Source of the DNA: CBDBCU01 sp965243185
GTDB lineage: Bacteria; Chloroflexota; Dehalococcoidia; Lucifugimonadales; UBA3495
Assembly: GCA_965243185.1 (NCBI GenBank)
Contig: OZ251531.1
Span: forward strand, 1,612,001-1,676,000
Direction of reading: 5' to 3'
Length of the DNA stretch: 64,000 nucleotides
This document shows, piece by piece, positions 16,719 through 25,218 of this stretch; position 1 is the stretch's first letter, and every line of letters begins with the position of its first letter. A model generated the notes under the pieces. That model did no database searches. It saw only the letters and a list, made by a program, of their open reading frames with translations, and was not told where the DNA came from. A program made the translations under genes and the position numbers.

Positions 16719-17156
16719 CTAATTCCTACCGGACTCGCCGCCCGCCTTGCCATCCCGGCGACCCTCCCCATTCCGCAGCAACTCCTTAAGCTGGTCGAGG
16801 GTAGTCTCCGGGTGTTCCTCCAAAAACTCCAGCAACTGGGCGTTCCTGATGGCAACGCCTTCCTGCCGGTTCAACTCCCGTTCCTTCCTGCTCAGCACCT
16901 GATGCACCCCCTTAATTTTATGCCACAGATAATCGCTCAGCCAAATCCCGCCGCCCGCCACACTCCAGCCGCCGATGACCAGGGCTAATCGCTGCTGCCA
17001 AGTCTCCTTGACATTATCCGGCGCCACGCTCAAAGTCAGCCACGCAACGCCCACCGCAATAACCGCCACCAGCAAAGCAACCCCGATCGTCCCATAGCGC
17101 ACTGCAAAGCGCGCCACCGCCCATCTAACCCTGGTCCCCCCTTGCCTTACCCCCAT
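16719..17156 (-). CDS. Membrane protein with charged C-terminal domain (family M-like)
   Basis: A 145-aa protein with its ATG at 17156 behind GGAGGACGACG. Two hydrophobic helices (about 22-45 and 62-78) are followed by AGGGIWLSDYLWHKIKG, which recalls the GGG-x-P motif of family M, and then a charged helix and the end LLEFLEEHPETTLDQLKELL-RNGEG. A very similar end (NPGATVDQIRELLRNGDG) is found in the protein at 22627, so the two form a subgroup. It stands between R50 copies. Function unknown. Confidence 0.7.
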   Translation of the reverse strand: MGVRQGGTRVRWAVARFAVRYGTIGVALLVAVIAVGVAWLTLSVAPDNVKETWQQRLALVIGGWSVAGGGIWLSDYLWHKIKGVHQVLSRKERELNRQEGVAIRNAQLLEFLEEHPETTLDQLKELLRNGEGRRDGKAGGESGRN

Positions 17157-17314
17157 CGTCGTCCTCCATTTCTCTGAAACTACCGGCCAAACCAACCCAC
17201 CCGCAGCCGTTGTTGCCCCCGGCCGTTCCCACCCCCAACCTCTTTGCCATAATTAACTATACCACACCGCCGCCCTCATAAAACGACCCCGGCGTCAGTC
17301 ATCCCAAAAACTCA

Positions 17315-17363
17315 AAAAGTTTTGAGGGGGTGCGGGGGAACTTTTGCAAAAGTTCCCCCGCCG
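17315..17363 (+). repeat. R50 dispersed repeat
   Basis: Full copy with loop GC in place of AC. The gap 17157-17636 holds two R50 copies and one other palindrome but no gene. Confidence 0.85.
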
Positions 17364-17401
17364 GGTATATTCTTGCCACCGACGGAATCCGTTATTTTGT
17401 A

Positions 17402-17436
17402 GGGGCAACCACGAGGGTTGCCCTTGTGGTTGCCCC
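17402..17436. repeat. GGGGCAACCAC inverted repeat
   Basis: GGGGCAACCAC and GTGGTTGCCCC flank an inner GGGTTGCCC, forming nested hairpins. This is a separate type of intergenic palindrome, seen once here. Confidence 0.6.
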
Positions 17437-17497
17437 GCGGTTTCCCCGCCCGCGGCAACTAGCGTGAACCCGCCCTAAAACACCGCCCCCAAACCCC

Positions 17498-17547
17498 AAA
17501 AGTTTTAAGGGGGCGCGGGGGAACTTTTGGAAAAGTTCCCCCGCCGT
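17498..17547 (+). repeat. R50 dispersed repeat
   Basis: Full copy with small changes (GTTTTAAGG; loop GG). Confidence 0.85.
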
Positions 17548-17636
17548 AACCCCATCCGGCAAACCGTCCTCCCCCCGAAACCGCGCATCCAGACCCCGCC
17601 CGCCCCGTGCCACCAGGTCATCGACCATCGAAATCA

Positions 17637-19277
17637 TCACCCCATCCCCACCGCCCCATCCCCATACAAAATCCCCAACGCCCTCAAAACACTCCCCTCC
17701 GCCCCCGCCCCCAACTCCGAAACCAACTCCGCCACCGTCCGCGCCCCATCCATCCGCGCCGCCAACGCCGCCACCAACCCACTGCACGGCAAACCCTCCG
17801 GATGGCCCGCCGTAACCAACCCAAACCCCCACTCAAACACCCCATCGCCGGCCACCGCCTTCCGCTCCACCCGCACCCCCGGCGCCAACCGCGGCCGCAG
17901 CCCATAAACCAGCGGCCGACCATCATCCCCGGCCCCGGGCCGCAGCCACTCCTCCATCTGCGCCTGCCGCGCCGCCCGCTCCAACTCCACCTCCCGCACC
18001 GCATCAACAAAATCCCCCGGCGCACTCCCCCGCTCCAAAACCATCCGCTCATAACCCCGCGCCGGCTGACCCGCCACCGCCCGCACAAACGACCGCCGCG
18101 CCGCCCCCAAATCCCCCTCCCCGTCAACCGCAAACTCCCCCTCCAAAACCCGCCGCGCCGCCCAAAAATACGACTCCACCGTCCGATTACTCCCATAAAA
18201 CAACCGCACCAACTCCCGAAAATGCCTATACTCCCGAAAATACAACTCCCCATACACCCCCGCCGCCGCCACCGCCAACCCCGGCTCCCGCAAACAAGTC
18301 GTCCCATACGCCGCCGCCAAAACCCCCGACATCAACGCCAAATGCACCCCCGACGAAAACAGCGGATCCACAAAACACGCCGCATCCCCCGCCAACGCAT
18401 AACCCGGCCCCGCAATCCGCTCACACACATAAGACCAATCCCTAACCACCTGCGGCTCCCCCACCCTTTGCGCCCCCGCCAGCAGCCCGCTAGTATGCCG
18501 CCCCAGCGCCACCTGACCCTCCAAAAAGCGTGCCAACCCCAACTCCCCCAACTCCACCGCCCCCGCCCGCCCATCCACCACCGCTCCCACACTCGTCAAC
18601 CCCGTATGCAGCGGAATCATCCACAGCCAACCCTTCGCATACGACTCAATAAAAATGTTATTCTCCGCCGGCGCCGCCAACCGCCTAGCCCCCTCAAAAT
18701 ACCCATACACCGCCAAATTCCGAAACGCATCATCCCAACGCCGCAAACCCAACTGCCGACCCAACACCGCCGCCTGCCCGCTCGCATCCAACACAAACCC
18801 CGCCGCCACCTCCGACTCCTCCCCCGACTCCTCCCGAAACCGCACCCCCACCGCCGCCGCCGCATCATCAAACAACACCCTGGTAACTTGACACCCCTGC
18901 CGCACCACCACCCCACTAGCAACCGCATTCTCCAACAGCAACTCATCAAACCGCGGCCGCCACACCTGAAACGAATACGGATACCGCCGGCTCGTCTCCC
19001 CAAAAAACCAACTCCACGGCTCCTCATCCCGCCCCCAAACCATCGTCGCCCCCCACTTCCGCAAAAACCCCTCCCCCTCCACCGCCGCCAACACCCCCAA
19101 CTCCTCCAAAATCGGCACACTCGCCGGCAGCAAAGACTCCCCAATATGCGCCCGCGGAAAAAACTCCCGCTCCAACAGCAGCACCCGCCACCCCTGCCGC
19201 GCCAACAACGTCGCCCCCGCACACCCCCCCGGCCCCCCACCCACCACCACCACATCCACCGCTACATCCCGTACCAT
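17637..19277 (-). CDS. Flavin-dependent halogenase-like oxidoreductase
   Basis: A 546-aa protein. The ATG at 19277 follows AGGGGGAGG. The N-terminus is a Rossmann fold (DVVVVGGGPGGCAGATLLA) with LLLEREFFPRAHIGESLLP. The segment GFLRKWGATMVWG places a Lys where halogenases of the CmlS/PltA type carry their catalytic Lys, and GWLWMIPL near residue 220 fits the halogenase W-x-W-x-I-P motif. ALAGDAACFVDPLFSSGVH is the second FAD motif. A further roughly 170-residue C-terminal domain is of unknown role. It would use FADH2 and oxygen on an aromatic or carrier-bound substrate. Related FAD monooxygenases share parts of this pattern, so halogenation is likely but not certain. Confidence 0.7.
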   Translation of the reverse strand: MVRDVAVDVVVVGGGPGGCAGATLLARQGWRVLLLEREFFPRAHIGESLLPASVPILEELGVLAAVEGEGFLRKWGATMVWGRDEEPWSWFFGETSRRYPYSFQVWRPRFDELLLENAVASGVVVRQGCQVTRVLFDDAAAAVGVRFREESGEESEVAAGFVLDASGQAAVLGRQLGLRRWDDAFRNLAVYGYFEGARRLAAPAENNIFIESYAKGWLWMIPLHTGLTSVGAVVDGRAGAVELGELGLARFLEGQVALGRHTSGLLAGAQRVGEPQVVRDWSYVCERIAGPGYALAGDAACFVDPLFSSGVHLALMSGVLAAAYGTTCLREPGLAVAAAGVYGELYFREYRHFRELVRLFYGSNRTVESYFWAARRVLEGEFAVDGEGDLGAARRSFVRAVAGQPARGYERMVLERGSAPGDFVDAVREVELERAARQAQMEEWLRPGAGDDGRPLVYGLRPRLAPGVRVERKAVAGDGVFEWGFGLVTAGHPEGLPCSGLVAALAARMDGARTVAELVSELGAGAEGSVLRALGILYGDGAVGMG

Positions 19278-19330
19278 CGCCAACCTCCCCCTACGCTTAC
19301 GCAACCAATTCCTATGCCATCCCCAAACTC

Positions 19331-19380
19331 AAAAGTTTTGAGGGGGTGCGGGGGAACTTTTACAAAAGTTCCCCCGCCGT
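19331..19380 (+). repeat. R50 dispersed repeat
   Basis: Full, near-consensus copy upstream of the halogenase-like gene. Confidence 0.85.
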
Positions 19381-19427
19381 ACCCCAAGGCAATCGCCCAT
19401 CGCAACCGTCCTTCCCACCCGCCTACC

Positions 19428-19454
19428 GTCATTCCCACGAAAGTGGGAATCCAG
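19428..19454 (+). repeat. R27 palindromic repeat
   Basis: GTCATTCCCACGAAAGTGGG then AATCCAG. It follows the R50 copy at 19331 after the linker AAGGCAATCGCCCATCGC; a similar R50-linker-R27 order occurs elsewhere. Confidence 0.75.
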
Positions 19455-19507
19455 CCCCCTATCGACCAGCAAATTATACACACCCCAACTTGCCCTCCCC
19501 AAAATAA

Positions 19508-19518
19508 AATGATACAAT
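19508..19518 (+). promoter_or_regulatory. Extended -10 promoter
   Basis: ATGATACAAT: TACAAT preceded by TGA, 41 bases before the start at 19559. Extended -10 boxes of this kind recur upstream of other genes here (26371, 34868, 38572). Confidence 0.45.
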
Positions 19519-19558
19519 CCCCCTAATCCCCATAATCCAGAAAAGGCAGCGCCCGCCC

Positions 19559-20113
19559 TTGAACCTACAGCCGCTCAAACAATGGTTACAAGCCGAAGGA
19601 TTCGCCGGCGTCCCCCGCTGGTACTTCCTGCTGGCCGTACCCATCTTCTACCTCGCCACCCTCATCGCCGCCCTCTGGAAATGGGACTCCGGCCAACCCA
19701 TCGCCGTCAACCTAGAAAACATCGCCACCCTCTCCGGCGGCGGCATCTTCCCCTGGCTGCTCGCATTCACCCACCTGCACACGGAGGTCCTGCACATGAT
19801 TTTCTCCCGCGAAGTCAACCGACGCGAAAAAGAAAAGGCCGTAGCACAAGCCCGGGCCGCCATGGCCCAGGAACGGGCCGTAGCCCAAGCGGCCGAACAG
19901 GAACAAGCCTTGGCAAACGCCATCGAACAAGCCGTGACCAAAGCCGTCGCACGGGAACGCGCCGTAGCCCAGGAACAAGCCGTAGCGCAAGCCGTCGAAC
20001 AAGAACGGTCCGAATGGCTCGCCTGGTTCCAGCGCAACCAAGCCCACCTCCCCAAAGACACCGAACCCCCGCCCGGCATCGCCCGCAACCACTCCACCAA
20101 CGACCCCGACTAA
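19559..20113 (+). CDS. Family M membrane/coiled-coil protein
   Basis: A 184-aa protein with a TTG start. Layout: LKQWLQAEGFAGVPRWYFLL opening, first membrane helix about 20-42, the motif LSGGGIFPWLLAFTHLHTEV and HMIFSREVNRREKE, then a 75-residue Ala/Gln/Glu/Arg coil, and the tail WLAWFQRNQAHLPKDT followed by EPPPGIARN. It is closely related to the protein at 24467 and more distantly to that at 12114. The coil is built from short repeated VAQEQAVAQAVE-like units. A cytoplasmic coil projecting from a membrane hairpin is likely. No known function. Confidence 0.75.
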   Translation: MNLQPLKQWLQAEGFAGVPRWYFLLAVPIFYLATLIAALWKWDSGQPIAVNLENIATLSGGGIFPWLLAFTHLHTEVLHMIFSREVNRREKEKAVAQARAAMAQERAVAQAAEQEQALANAIEQAVTKAVARERAVAQEQAVAQAVEQERSEWLAWFQRNQAHLPKDTEPPPGIARNHSTNDPD

Positions 20114-20141
20114 CCCCAAAACACCCGGCAGCTTCCGTAAG

Positions 20142-20966
20142 TCAGTCAACCGGCTCGCAAGGCCAAAAGTAACGCTCATCGAAAAGCACATAGCCCTTGA
20201 ACACGCTTACTTCAACCGTCGGGCGATTAAACCGGGTAGGCAGCTTCGCCTCCGGAGCCACAATAACTCGGTAAGCGCAGGGCCAATTATCGCCCGCGGC
20301 AATGACCCTATGGACGTTGTTGCGGTGGACGATGCTGAGGACGCCCCCGTCGAAACTGAAAGTCATCTCAGCTTCTCCGGTGGGATAGGAAAGTTCCTCC
20401 AACAGCTTGCGCCGAAAGGGACGGGCATATTCCCGCTCGATATAACATTTGGGACGGGCTTCATACTCCCGCCTATCCCGCACGTACGCTATCAGGTCCC
20501 AGTGGTCTTCTCCCTCGACAAACCAATCCGGCAGCGGTTCTAATTTGCGTCGGTCAGACCCGAGGATGTAGCTGACCCAAGCCGCCGCCTCCAAAGGGCT
20601 TCCCAAATCGGGCGGGATTTGCCCCTCTACAAGTTCCGCGCTGGTGTTGGTGATGACAACGCCAGTTAGCAGAACCACGCCGGCTCCCTCTAGCCCGGTA
20701 AAGGCGCTTAGCGGGAGATTGAGACATTCGGCATGGGCGGTCAAAGCGGCAAAGGCTTTGTAGCTAAGAAACTGCGGCATCATCACGTGGACAGCGTGCA
20801 AGTCGAGCAGCTCGAACCTGTAACCGATATGTTCCCGTCCGGCCAAAGCCATGGCCGCTTCTGGGAAAAGCTCGATGCCTGCCAGTCCGGCCAAAGGTCC
20901 GGCCAAAGCCCTCCGTCGCCTGAAACCCAGGCCAACCAGTGATTTAATCGTGGGGCTGACCTCCAA
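20142..20966 (-). CDS. Conserved-looking protein of unknown function
   Basis: A 274-aa protein. The TTG at 20966 is preferred because GGAGGTTACGGT precedes it; an in-frame TTG at 21053 lacks a ribosome binding site. Residue composition is that of a globular soluble protein, with one moderately hydrophobic stretch (GAGVVLLTGVVITNT) near residue 115 that looks like buried strands. The C-terminal third has MTFSFDGGVLSIVHRN and PTVEVSVFKGYVLFDERYF. No family was recognised. It is convergent with the family M gene at 19559. Confidence 0.6.
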   Translation of the reverse strand: MEVSPTIKSLVGLGFRRRRALAGPLAGLAGIELFPEAAMALAGREHIGYRFELLDLHAVHVMMPQFLSYKAFAALTAHAECLNLPLSAFTGLEGAGVVLLTGVVITNTSAELVEGQIPPDLGSPLEAAAWVSYILGSDRRKLEPLPDWFVEGEDHWDLIAYVRDRREYEARPKCYIEREYARPFRRKLLEELSYPTGEAEMTFSFDGGVLSIVHRNNVHRVIAAGDNWPCAYRVIVAPEAKLPTRFNRPTVEVSVFKGYVLFDERYFWPCEPVD

Positions 20967-21071
20967 ACCGTAACCTCCATTCAACCGTTGCCCGGACTTG
21001 TGCGGCAAACCTTGCCCCCGGTCCATCCCCCTATAGCGACAAACCGGGGCCAAGCCTGCCCATATTCGTTG

Positions 21072-22349
21072 CTAATCCCCCGCAGCAGCGGCCGCCTCCC
21101 CACCAACCGGCCGGGCCTCCCCCGTCCCCGGATCCACCTCAAACGGCCCCGGCAACTCCAACTCCGCAGCAATCTCCTTCACCGCCGGAATCACCTCCTC
21201 CCCCATCAACCGCAAACTCCGCATCGCCTCCTCATGCGTCATCGCCCCATCCCCATCCCAGAAAAAAATACTCCCCGGCCGCAAATACTCCAACACATGA
21301 CGAATCTTCGGCACCACCGTCCGCGGCGTCCCCGCAATAATCGTATAATCCTCAATCTGCCGCTCATACGGCCGCCCCAACACCCCCGCCGCACCCCCAC
21401 CGCCCCCCCGCGCCTGCGTCGCCACCGCCTGCGTCGGCAGCACCCTGGTACGCGAAGTCAACCCCGGCAAATTCACCAACGCCGGATTAACCGTCCCCTC
21501 ATTCCCCGCCAAAAACGGATTACTCGGCCCCTGCACATACTTCCGCGCCGCCGCCTCCGCCAACTCCTCCGTCTCATCCACATGAACCTTCCACAAATAC
21601 CCGATATTCTGCGGCCCCGACTCATACCCCAACTCCGCCGCCGTATCATGATACAACTGAAACGCCCGCTTAGTCGGCTCCAACTCCGTCGCCAACATAA
21701 TATACGGAATCCGCTGCTCCGCCGCCCACCGCAGCGAATCCCGACTCACCACCCCCGGCAGCCAAATCGGCGGATGCGGCTCCTGATACGGCCGCACCCA
21801 AGGATTCACATGACGATACTGAAAATGCTTCCCCTCCCACCGAAACGGCCCCGGCGTCGTCCACGCCTTCACAATAAACTCATGCGCCTCCAAAAACCGC
21901 TCCCAATTATACGGCGGCGGCGAATTATGCGCCACACTCTCCCGACCCGTCCCCCGCACCCAACCCGAAACCAAACGCCCCCGCGAGATCATATCGATCA
22001 TCGCCAGCTGCTCCACCAACCACAACGGATCATCCCAGATGGGCAGGATATTGCCCAGCAAGACGATCTTCGCCCGACTGGTCATCCGCGCCAAAATCGC
22101 CGCCTCCACATTCATCGCCCCGCCCATGCAGAACGGCGTCCCGTGATGCTCATTCAGCATCAACCCATCAAACCCCACCTCCTCCGCATACAACTTCTCA
22201 TCCAGGTAGCGGTTATACAACTCCGCCCCCAGCCGCGCGTCATAAATCCCGTTGCTCACCGTCAAATCCATAATCGGCTTGCCGGTCGCCCCGAAATACC
22301 CCGACCCCGGATCCTGATACGGCCGCTCCGTAAAATAACCCACAAACAT
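21072..22349 (-). CDS. LLM-class flavin-dependent monooxygenase
   Basis: A 425-aa luciferase-like TIM barrel. The ATG at 22349 follows GGAGGGAGAGTT; an in-frame open stretch runs further upstream through repeat DNA and is not coding. Marks: EEVGFDGLMLNEHHGTPF, LLGNILPIWDDPLWLVEQLA, DMISRGRLVSGWVRGTGRES and TPRTVVPKIRHVLEYL near the end. It would use reduced FMN and oxygen on an organic substrate. A Gly-rich insert (TQARGGGGGAAGVLG) is unusual. It lies in the same direction as an alpha/beta hydrolase (23501), separated by one family M-like gene; such pairs are common in catabolism of oxygenated organics. Substrate unknown. Confidence 0.85.
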   Translation of the reverse strand: MFVGYFTERPYQDPGSGYFGATGKPIMDLTVSNGIYDARLGAELYNRYLDEKLYAEEVGFDGLMLNEHHGTPFCMGGAMNVEAAILARMTSRAKIVLLGNILPIWDDPLWLVEQLAMIDMISRGRLVSGWVRGTGRESVAHNSPPPYNWERFLEAHEFIVKAWTTPGPFRWEGKHFQYRHVNPWVRPYQEPHPPIWLPGVVSRDSLRWAAEQRIPYIMLATELEPTKRAFQLYHDTAAELGYESGPQNIGYLWKVHVDETEELAEAAARKYVQGPSNPFLAGNEGTVNPALVNLPGLTSRTRVLPTQAVATQARGGGGGAAGVLGRPYERQIEDYTIIAGTPRTVVPKIRHVLEYLRPGSIFFWDGDGAMTHEEAMRSLRLMGEEVIPAVKEIAAELELPGPFEVDPGTGEARPVGGEAAAAAGD

Positions 22350-22388
22350 AACTCTCCCTCCTCGACGCCCATCGGCATCTCGCCTACC

Positions 22389-22415
22389 GTCATTCCCACG
22401 AAAGTGGGAATCCAG
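22389..22415 (+). repeat. R27 palindromic repeat
   Basis: Consensus copy just upstream of the monooxygenase start. Confidence 0.75.
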
Positions 22416-22492
22416 AACCCGGCCTTTGACCACGCCCGCTAATCCGTCTCCCCCCCAATCATCGCCCCCCGAATAACCGACTCCCCCACCTA

Positions 22493-22525
22493 TGTCATTC
22501 CGACCAAAGAGAGGAATCCAAAACG
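22493..22525 (+). repeat. R27-variant repeat
   Basis: TGTCATTCCGACCAAAGAGA then GGAATCCAAAACGCC. Confidence 0.6.
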
Positions 22526-22550
22526 CCCGCCCTAAACCCCCTACCCTAAC

Positions 22551-22588
22551 AAAAAGGCAGGTCTCCCCTCCCCACCGGGAAACCCGCC
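22551..22588 (-). terminator. Rho-independent terminator, minus strand
   Basis: The stem GGCGGGT/ACCTGCC is followed by TTTTTG on the minus strand. It serves the gene ending at 22627 and is a relative of the terminator at 16644. Confidence 0.6.
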
Positions 22589-22626
22589 CCCAACTAACCC
22601 CCACCGCATCAGCAGAAAAGCAGCCG

Positions 22627-23100
22627 CTAACTCTCCCCCGCCGCGCCGGAATCCTTCCCATTCCGGCGACCATCCCCATTCCGCAGCAACTCCCTAATCT
22701 GGTCGACCGTAGCCCCCGGGTTCTCCTCCATCAGTTTCAGCACCTGGTCGTTCCCGATACCGATACCCTCCCCCCGGCCCTGACCCCGCCCGATTTCAAC
22801 GCCCTCCTCCAAGCCCTCCTCCCGCCCCGCCGCATACCGCTTCGCCAAAAAAGTCTCGCCAAACACCTTCGCCACCTCCGGCGCATAAACTACAATCGCA
22901 ATCAGCACCGCCGCCGTCGCCGCCGTAACCGTAATAACCTCCCGATACAGCTCATAATAAGGCCCACCGCTCCAATCCTCCGAACCCCACACCAGATAAG
23001 CATTCACCACCAGCGACAAAACCCCGATGACGCTGGACAGCAAAACCTTACCGCTGTCCCGCAGCCCCCGCAAAAACCTCATGACACTACGCCACCTCAT
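22627..23100 (-). CDS. Membrane protein with charged C-terminal domain (family M-like)
   Basis: A 157-aa protein; an alternative ATG at 23082 has GAGGTGG upstream and may be the true start. Two membrane helices (about 20-40 and 57-77) precede AKRYAAGREEGLEEGVEIG and RGQGRGEG repeats, and then the end QVLKLMEENPGATVDQIREL plus LRNGDG shared with the protein at 16719. The Gly/Glu/Arg repeat resembles the EGR repeats in the 44-46 kb array. Function unknown. Confidence 0.7.
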   Translation of the reverse strand: MRWRSVMRFLRGLRDSGKVLLSSVIGVLSLVVNAYLVWGSEDWSGGPYYELYREVITVTAATAAVLIAIVVYAPEVAKVFGETFLAKRYAAGREEGLEEGVEIGRGQGRGEGIGIGNDQVLKLMEENPGATVDQIRELLRNGDGRRNGKDSGAAGES

Positions 23101-23172
23101 TACACCCCCAACTATACCACACCACCCGCCCCCCGTAAAACGCCCCCGGCGTCAGACATCCCCCAAAAACCC

Positions 23173-23222
23173 AAAAGTTTTGAGGGGGTGCGGGGGAACT
23201 TTTACAAAAGTTCCCCCGCCGT
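23173..23222 (+). repeat. R50 dispersed repeat
   Basis: Full consensus copy. Confidence 0.85.
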
Positions 23223-23261
23223 ACTCCATCCCCCGGCCACCATCCTTCCCCACCTGTTACC

Positions 23262-23288
23262 GTCATTCCCACGAAAGTGGGAATCCAG
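23262..23288 (+). repeat. R27 palindromic repeat
   Basis: Consensus copy 40 bases after the R50 copy. The gap 23101-23500 contains R50, R27 and the MITE at 23328 but no gene. Confidence 0.75.
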
Positions 23289-23327
23289 ACCCCCCCTTGA
23301 CCCACCCGCAACTCCCCCGCTAAAATA

Positions 23328-23419
23328 GGGAATTATATACTATTTTACCCAACGAACTTGAAATTTGGCTTTTACAGCAAGCCGGACAAAGCCGGTGGGT
23401 AAAAAGGTATATAATTCCC
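23328..23419. mobile_element. 92-bp MITE with 8-bp target duplication
   Basis: The terminal inverted repeats read GGGAATTATATAC-xx-TTTTACCCA (24 bp, two mismatches). The element is flanked by perfect direct repeats CTAAAATA at 23320-23327 and 23420-23427, the expected result of transposition with an 8-bp staggered cut. The interior has no coding capacity. A transposase acting in trans must be or have been present elsewhere. The family is not assigned. Confidence 0.85.
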
Positions 23420-23500
23420 CTAAAATACCCCCATAGGCCGGTTACTGCGTAGCGGGGGCTGGCCTTCATCCTCAACCCGACCACCGTCCTTCCCCAAAAC

Positions 23501-24334
23501 TCACCCCAAAAACTCCCTAACCAACCCCACAAACTCCTCCCGCCGCTCCAACTGCGGATAATGCCCACACCCCTCCAAAACCGCCAACCGCGACCCCGGA
23601 ATCGCCTGCTGATACACCTGCCCCGCGCTCACCGGCACAATACCATCCTCCCGCCCCCAAACCAACAACGTCGGCAACCTCCGCAACCGCGCCAACAAAG
23701 GCGGCAACCCCGGATAATACATATACGGCCGCCAACCCAACCGACACGCCTCCTCCCGCGCCACCTCCCAACCCTGCGCCAACTCCGCCGCCGGCGCCTC
23801 CGGACACACCACCCCAAACTCCGGCACCGAATCCGGATCATAAAACCCATCCCGAATAAACTGCCGCGCCACCTGCAAAAACATATCATAAATAAACCCC
23901 TCCGGCGGCCGCACCCCCAGCGGCGACACCAAAACCAACCGCCGAAAAGTCTCCGGCCGCATCGTCGCCAACTCCGCCGCCAGCCACCCCCCCAACGAAA
24001 ACCCCACCGCATCCACCCCATCCAACCCCAAATCCTCCAACGCCAGCAAATACCACCCCGCCAAATCCCGCATATTCATCACCCAATCCACCCGTTCCGT
24101 CCGCCCAAACCCCGGATGAAACGGCAAATGCACCCGAAACCCCTCCGCCAAATCCTCCAAAAACCCCAACGGCCCCGGATGCGCCACCTCATCATGAAAA
24201 ACCAGCAGCGGCCGCCCCGACCCGCCCCGCACCAACTCCAAACTCACCCCCGCCACCGCCCGCCGCTCCCCCACCCACCCCGCCGGCCACAAACTAACCG
24301 CCGGTTCAGCAGCCCCAGCGTCAGGAATAGTCAT
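23501..24334 (-). CDS. Alpha/beta hydrolase
   Basis: A 277-aa protein. The ATG at 24334 follows GAGGAGGGATGCG. The oxyanion region is VFHDEVAHPGP, the nucleophile elbow GFSLGGWLAAELA holds the Ser near residue 108, the acid is probably the Asp in LLVWGREDGIVP, and the His is in GCGHYPQLERREEF. The catalytic triad is therefore complete. It may act with the monooxygenase at 21072, hydrolysing esters or C-C bonds formed by oxidation (inference from the pairing). The coding strand is very G-rich at third positions, like the halogenase and monooxygenase genes. Confidence 0.85.
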   Translation of the reverse strand: MTIPDAGAAEPAVSLWPAGWVGERRAVAGVSLELVRGGSGRPLLVFHDEVAHPGPLGFLEDLAEGFRVHLPFHPGFGRTERVDWVMNMRDLAGWYLLALEDLGLDGVDAVGFSLGGWLAAELATMRPETFRRLVLVSPLGVRPPEGFIYDMFLQVARQFIRDGFYDPDSVPEFGVVCPEAPAAELAQGWEVAREEACRLGWRPYMYYPGLPPLLARLRRLPTLLVWGREDGIVPVSAGQVYQQAIPGSRLAVLEGCGHYPQLERREEFVGLVREFLG

Positions 24335-24443
24335 CAGCGCATCCCTCCTCAACAAAATCCGCCGCCAATATAACAAACCCCGCCCCAAAAATCAAACCAG
24401 CCAGCAAATCGCCCACTACCCGCGCTAACCCCCGTCAATAGTA

Positions 24444-24449
24444 TATAAT
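24444..24449 (+). promoter_or_regulatory. -10 box for the family M gene
   Basis: TATAAT within GTATATAATC, 18-30 bases before the possible starts at 24467 and 24479. Confidence 0.45.
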
Positions 24450-24466
24450 CGAGTATCTGACTGGAG

Positions 24467-24955
24467 GTGAAAGCGCAGTTGAAACAATGGCTGCTGTCGG
24501 AAATGATAACCGACATTCCCCGATGGTTTTTCCTGTTGGCCTGGCTGACCTTCTACCTCGCCACCGGCGCGGCCCTGGCGGTCGAGTTTTACCAACACCC
24601 GACCCGCCCGGTCCTCGTCAACATTAAAGAAGGCGTGTCCTTCGCCGGCGGCGGATTGTACCCGTGGCTCCTGGCCGCCCTATACTTGCACCTGGAGGTA
24701 TGGCACATGATTCTCTCCAAGCGAGCCAATCGGCGCGAAGTGGAACGGGCCGCGGCGGAAGCGGCGGAACGGGCCACGGCGGAAGCGACCGCGCGGGCCG
24801 AAGCGGCGGCTCGGGCCACGGCGGAAGCGACCGAAGCCGAATGGGCCCAATTGCGGGAATGGTACGAACAGCATAAGGACCAGTGGCCGGAAGGCTTGCC
24901 GCTGCCCCCCGGCCTCGCCCGGAACCCCGCGGACCCCAGCAACGGCAGCCAATAA
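24467..24955 (+). CDS. Family M membrane/coiled-coil protein
   Basis: A 162-aa protein. The GTG at 24467 overlaps its GGAGG, so the TTG at 24479 may be the real start. It opens LKQWLLSEMITDIPRWFFLL, then VSFAGGGLYPWLLAALYLHL and EVWHMILSKRANRREVE, then an Ala/Glu/Arg/Thr coil (ERATAEATARAEAAARAT) and the tail WYEQHKDQWPEGLPLPPGLA. It is the closest relative of the protein at 19559. The membrane hairpin and tail are conserved while the coil length differs. Function unknown. Confidence 0.75.
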   Translation: MKAQLKQWLLSEMITDIPRWFFLLAWLTFYLATGAALAVEFYQHPTRPVLVNIKEGVSFAGGGLYPWLLAALYLHLEVWHMILSKRANRREVERAAAEAAERATAEATARAEAAARATAEATEAEWAQLREWYEQHKDQWPEGLPLPPGLARNPADPSNGSQ

Positions 24956-25018
24956 CGCCATCCCGCCCCAACCCTGAACCAGCGGCGGCGGTCATCAAAC
25001 CACCGCCGCCTTTCCCCC

Positions 25019-25047
25019 CGTCATTCCCAAGAAAGGGGGAATGACGG
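25019..25047 (+). repeat. R27-type palindrome
   Basis: CGTCATTCCCAAGAAAGGGG followed by GAATGACGG: a symmetric form of R27. Confidence 0.65.
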
Positions 25048-25218
25048 TTTCTATCGGCCGATAGCCCAAGGGATTCCCTTTACTTTCAACGCATTTTCGT
25101 TCCCCCTATAGCGTCCCCGCCCCCTTTCGTGTAACATTATGCCCGGACTTTAGCCGGTTGACCGGGAATTAGGCAAAGCCGCCGGTCAGCCGAAATCGGT
25201 ACAGGGGGCGACCAGGTT

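Noticed and set aside
17607..19526. Plus-strand ORF of 639 codons opposite the halogenase-like gene
   Set aside because: Composition is Pro/Arg/His only, a by-product of G-rich minus-strand codons; the minus frame has clear FAD motifs.
22350..22679. 110-codon N-terminal extension of the LLM monooxygenase
   Set aside because: It reads through two R27 repeats; the ATG at 22349 has a strong ribosome binding site and starts at the expected family N-terminus.
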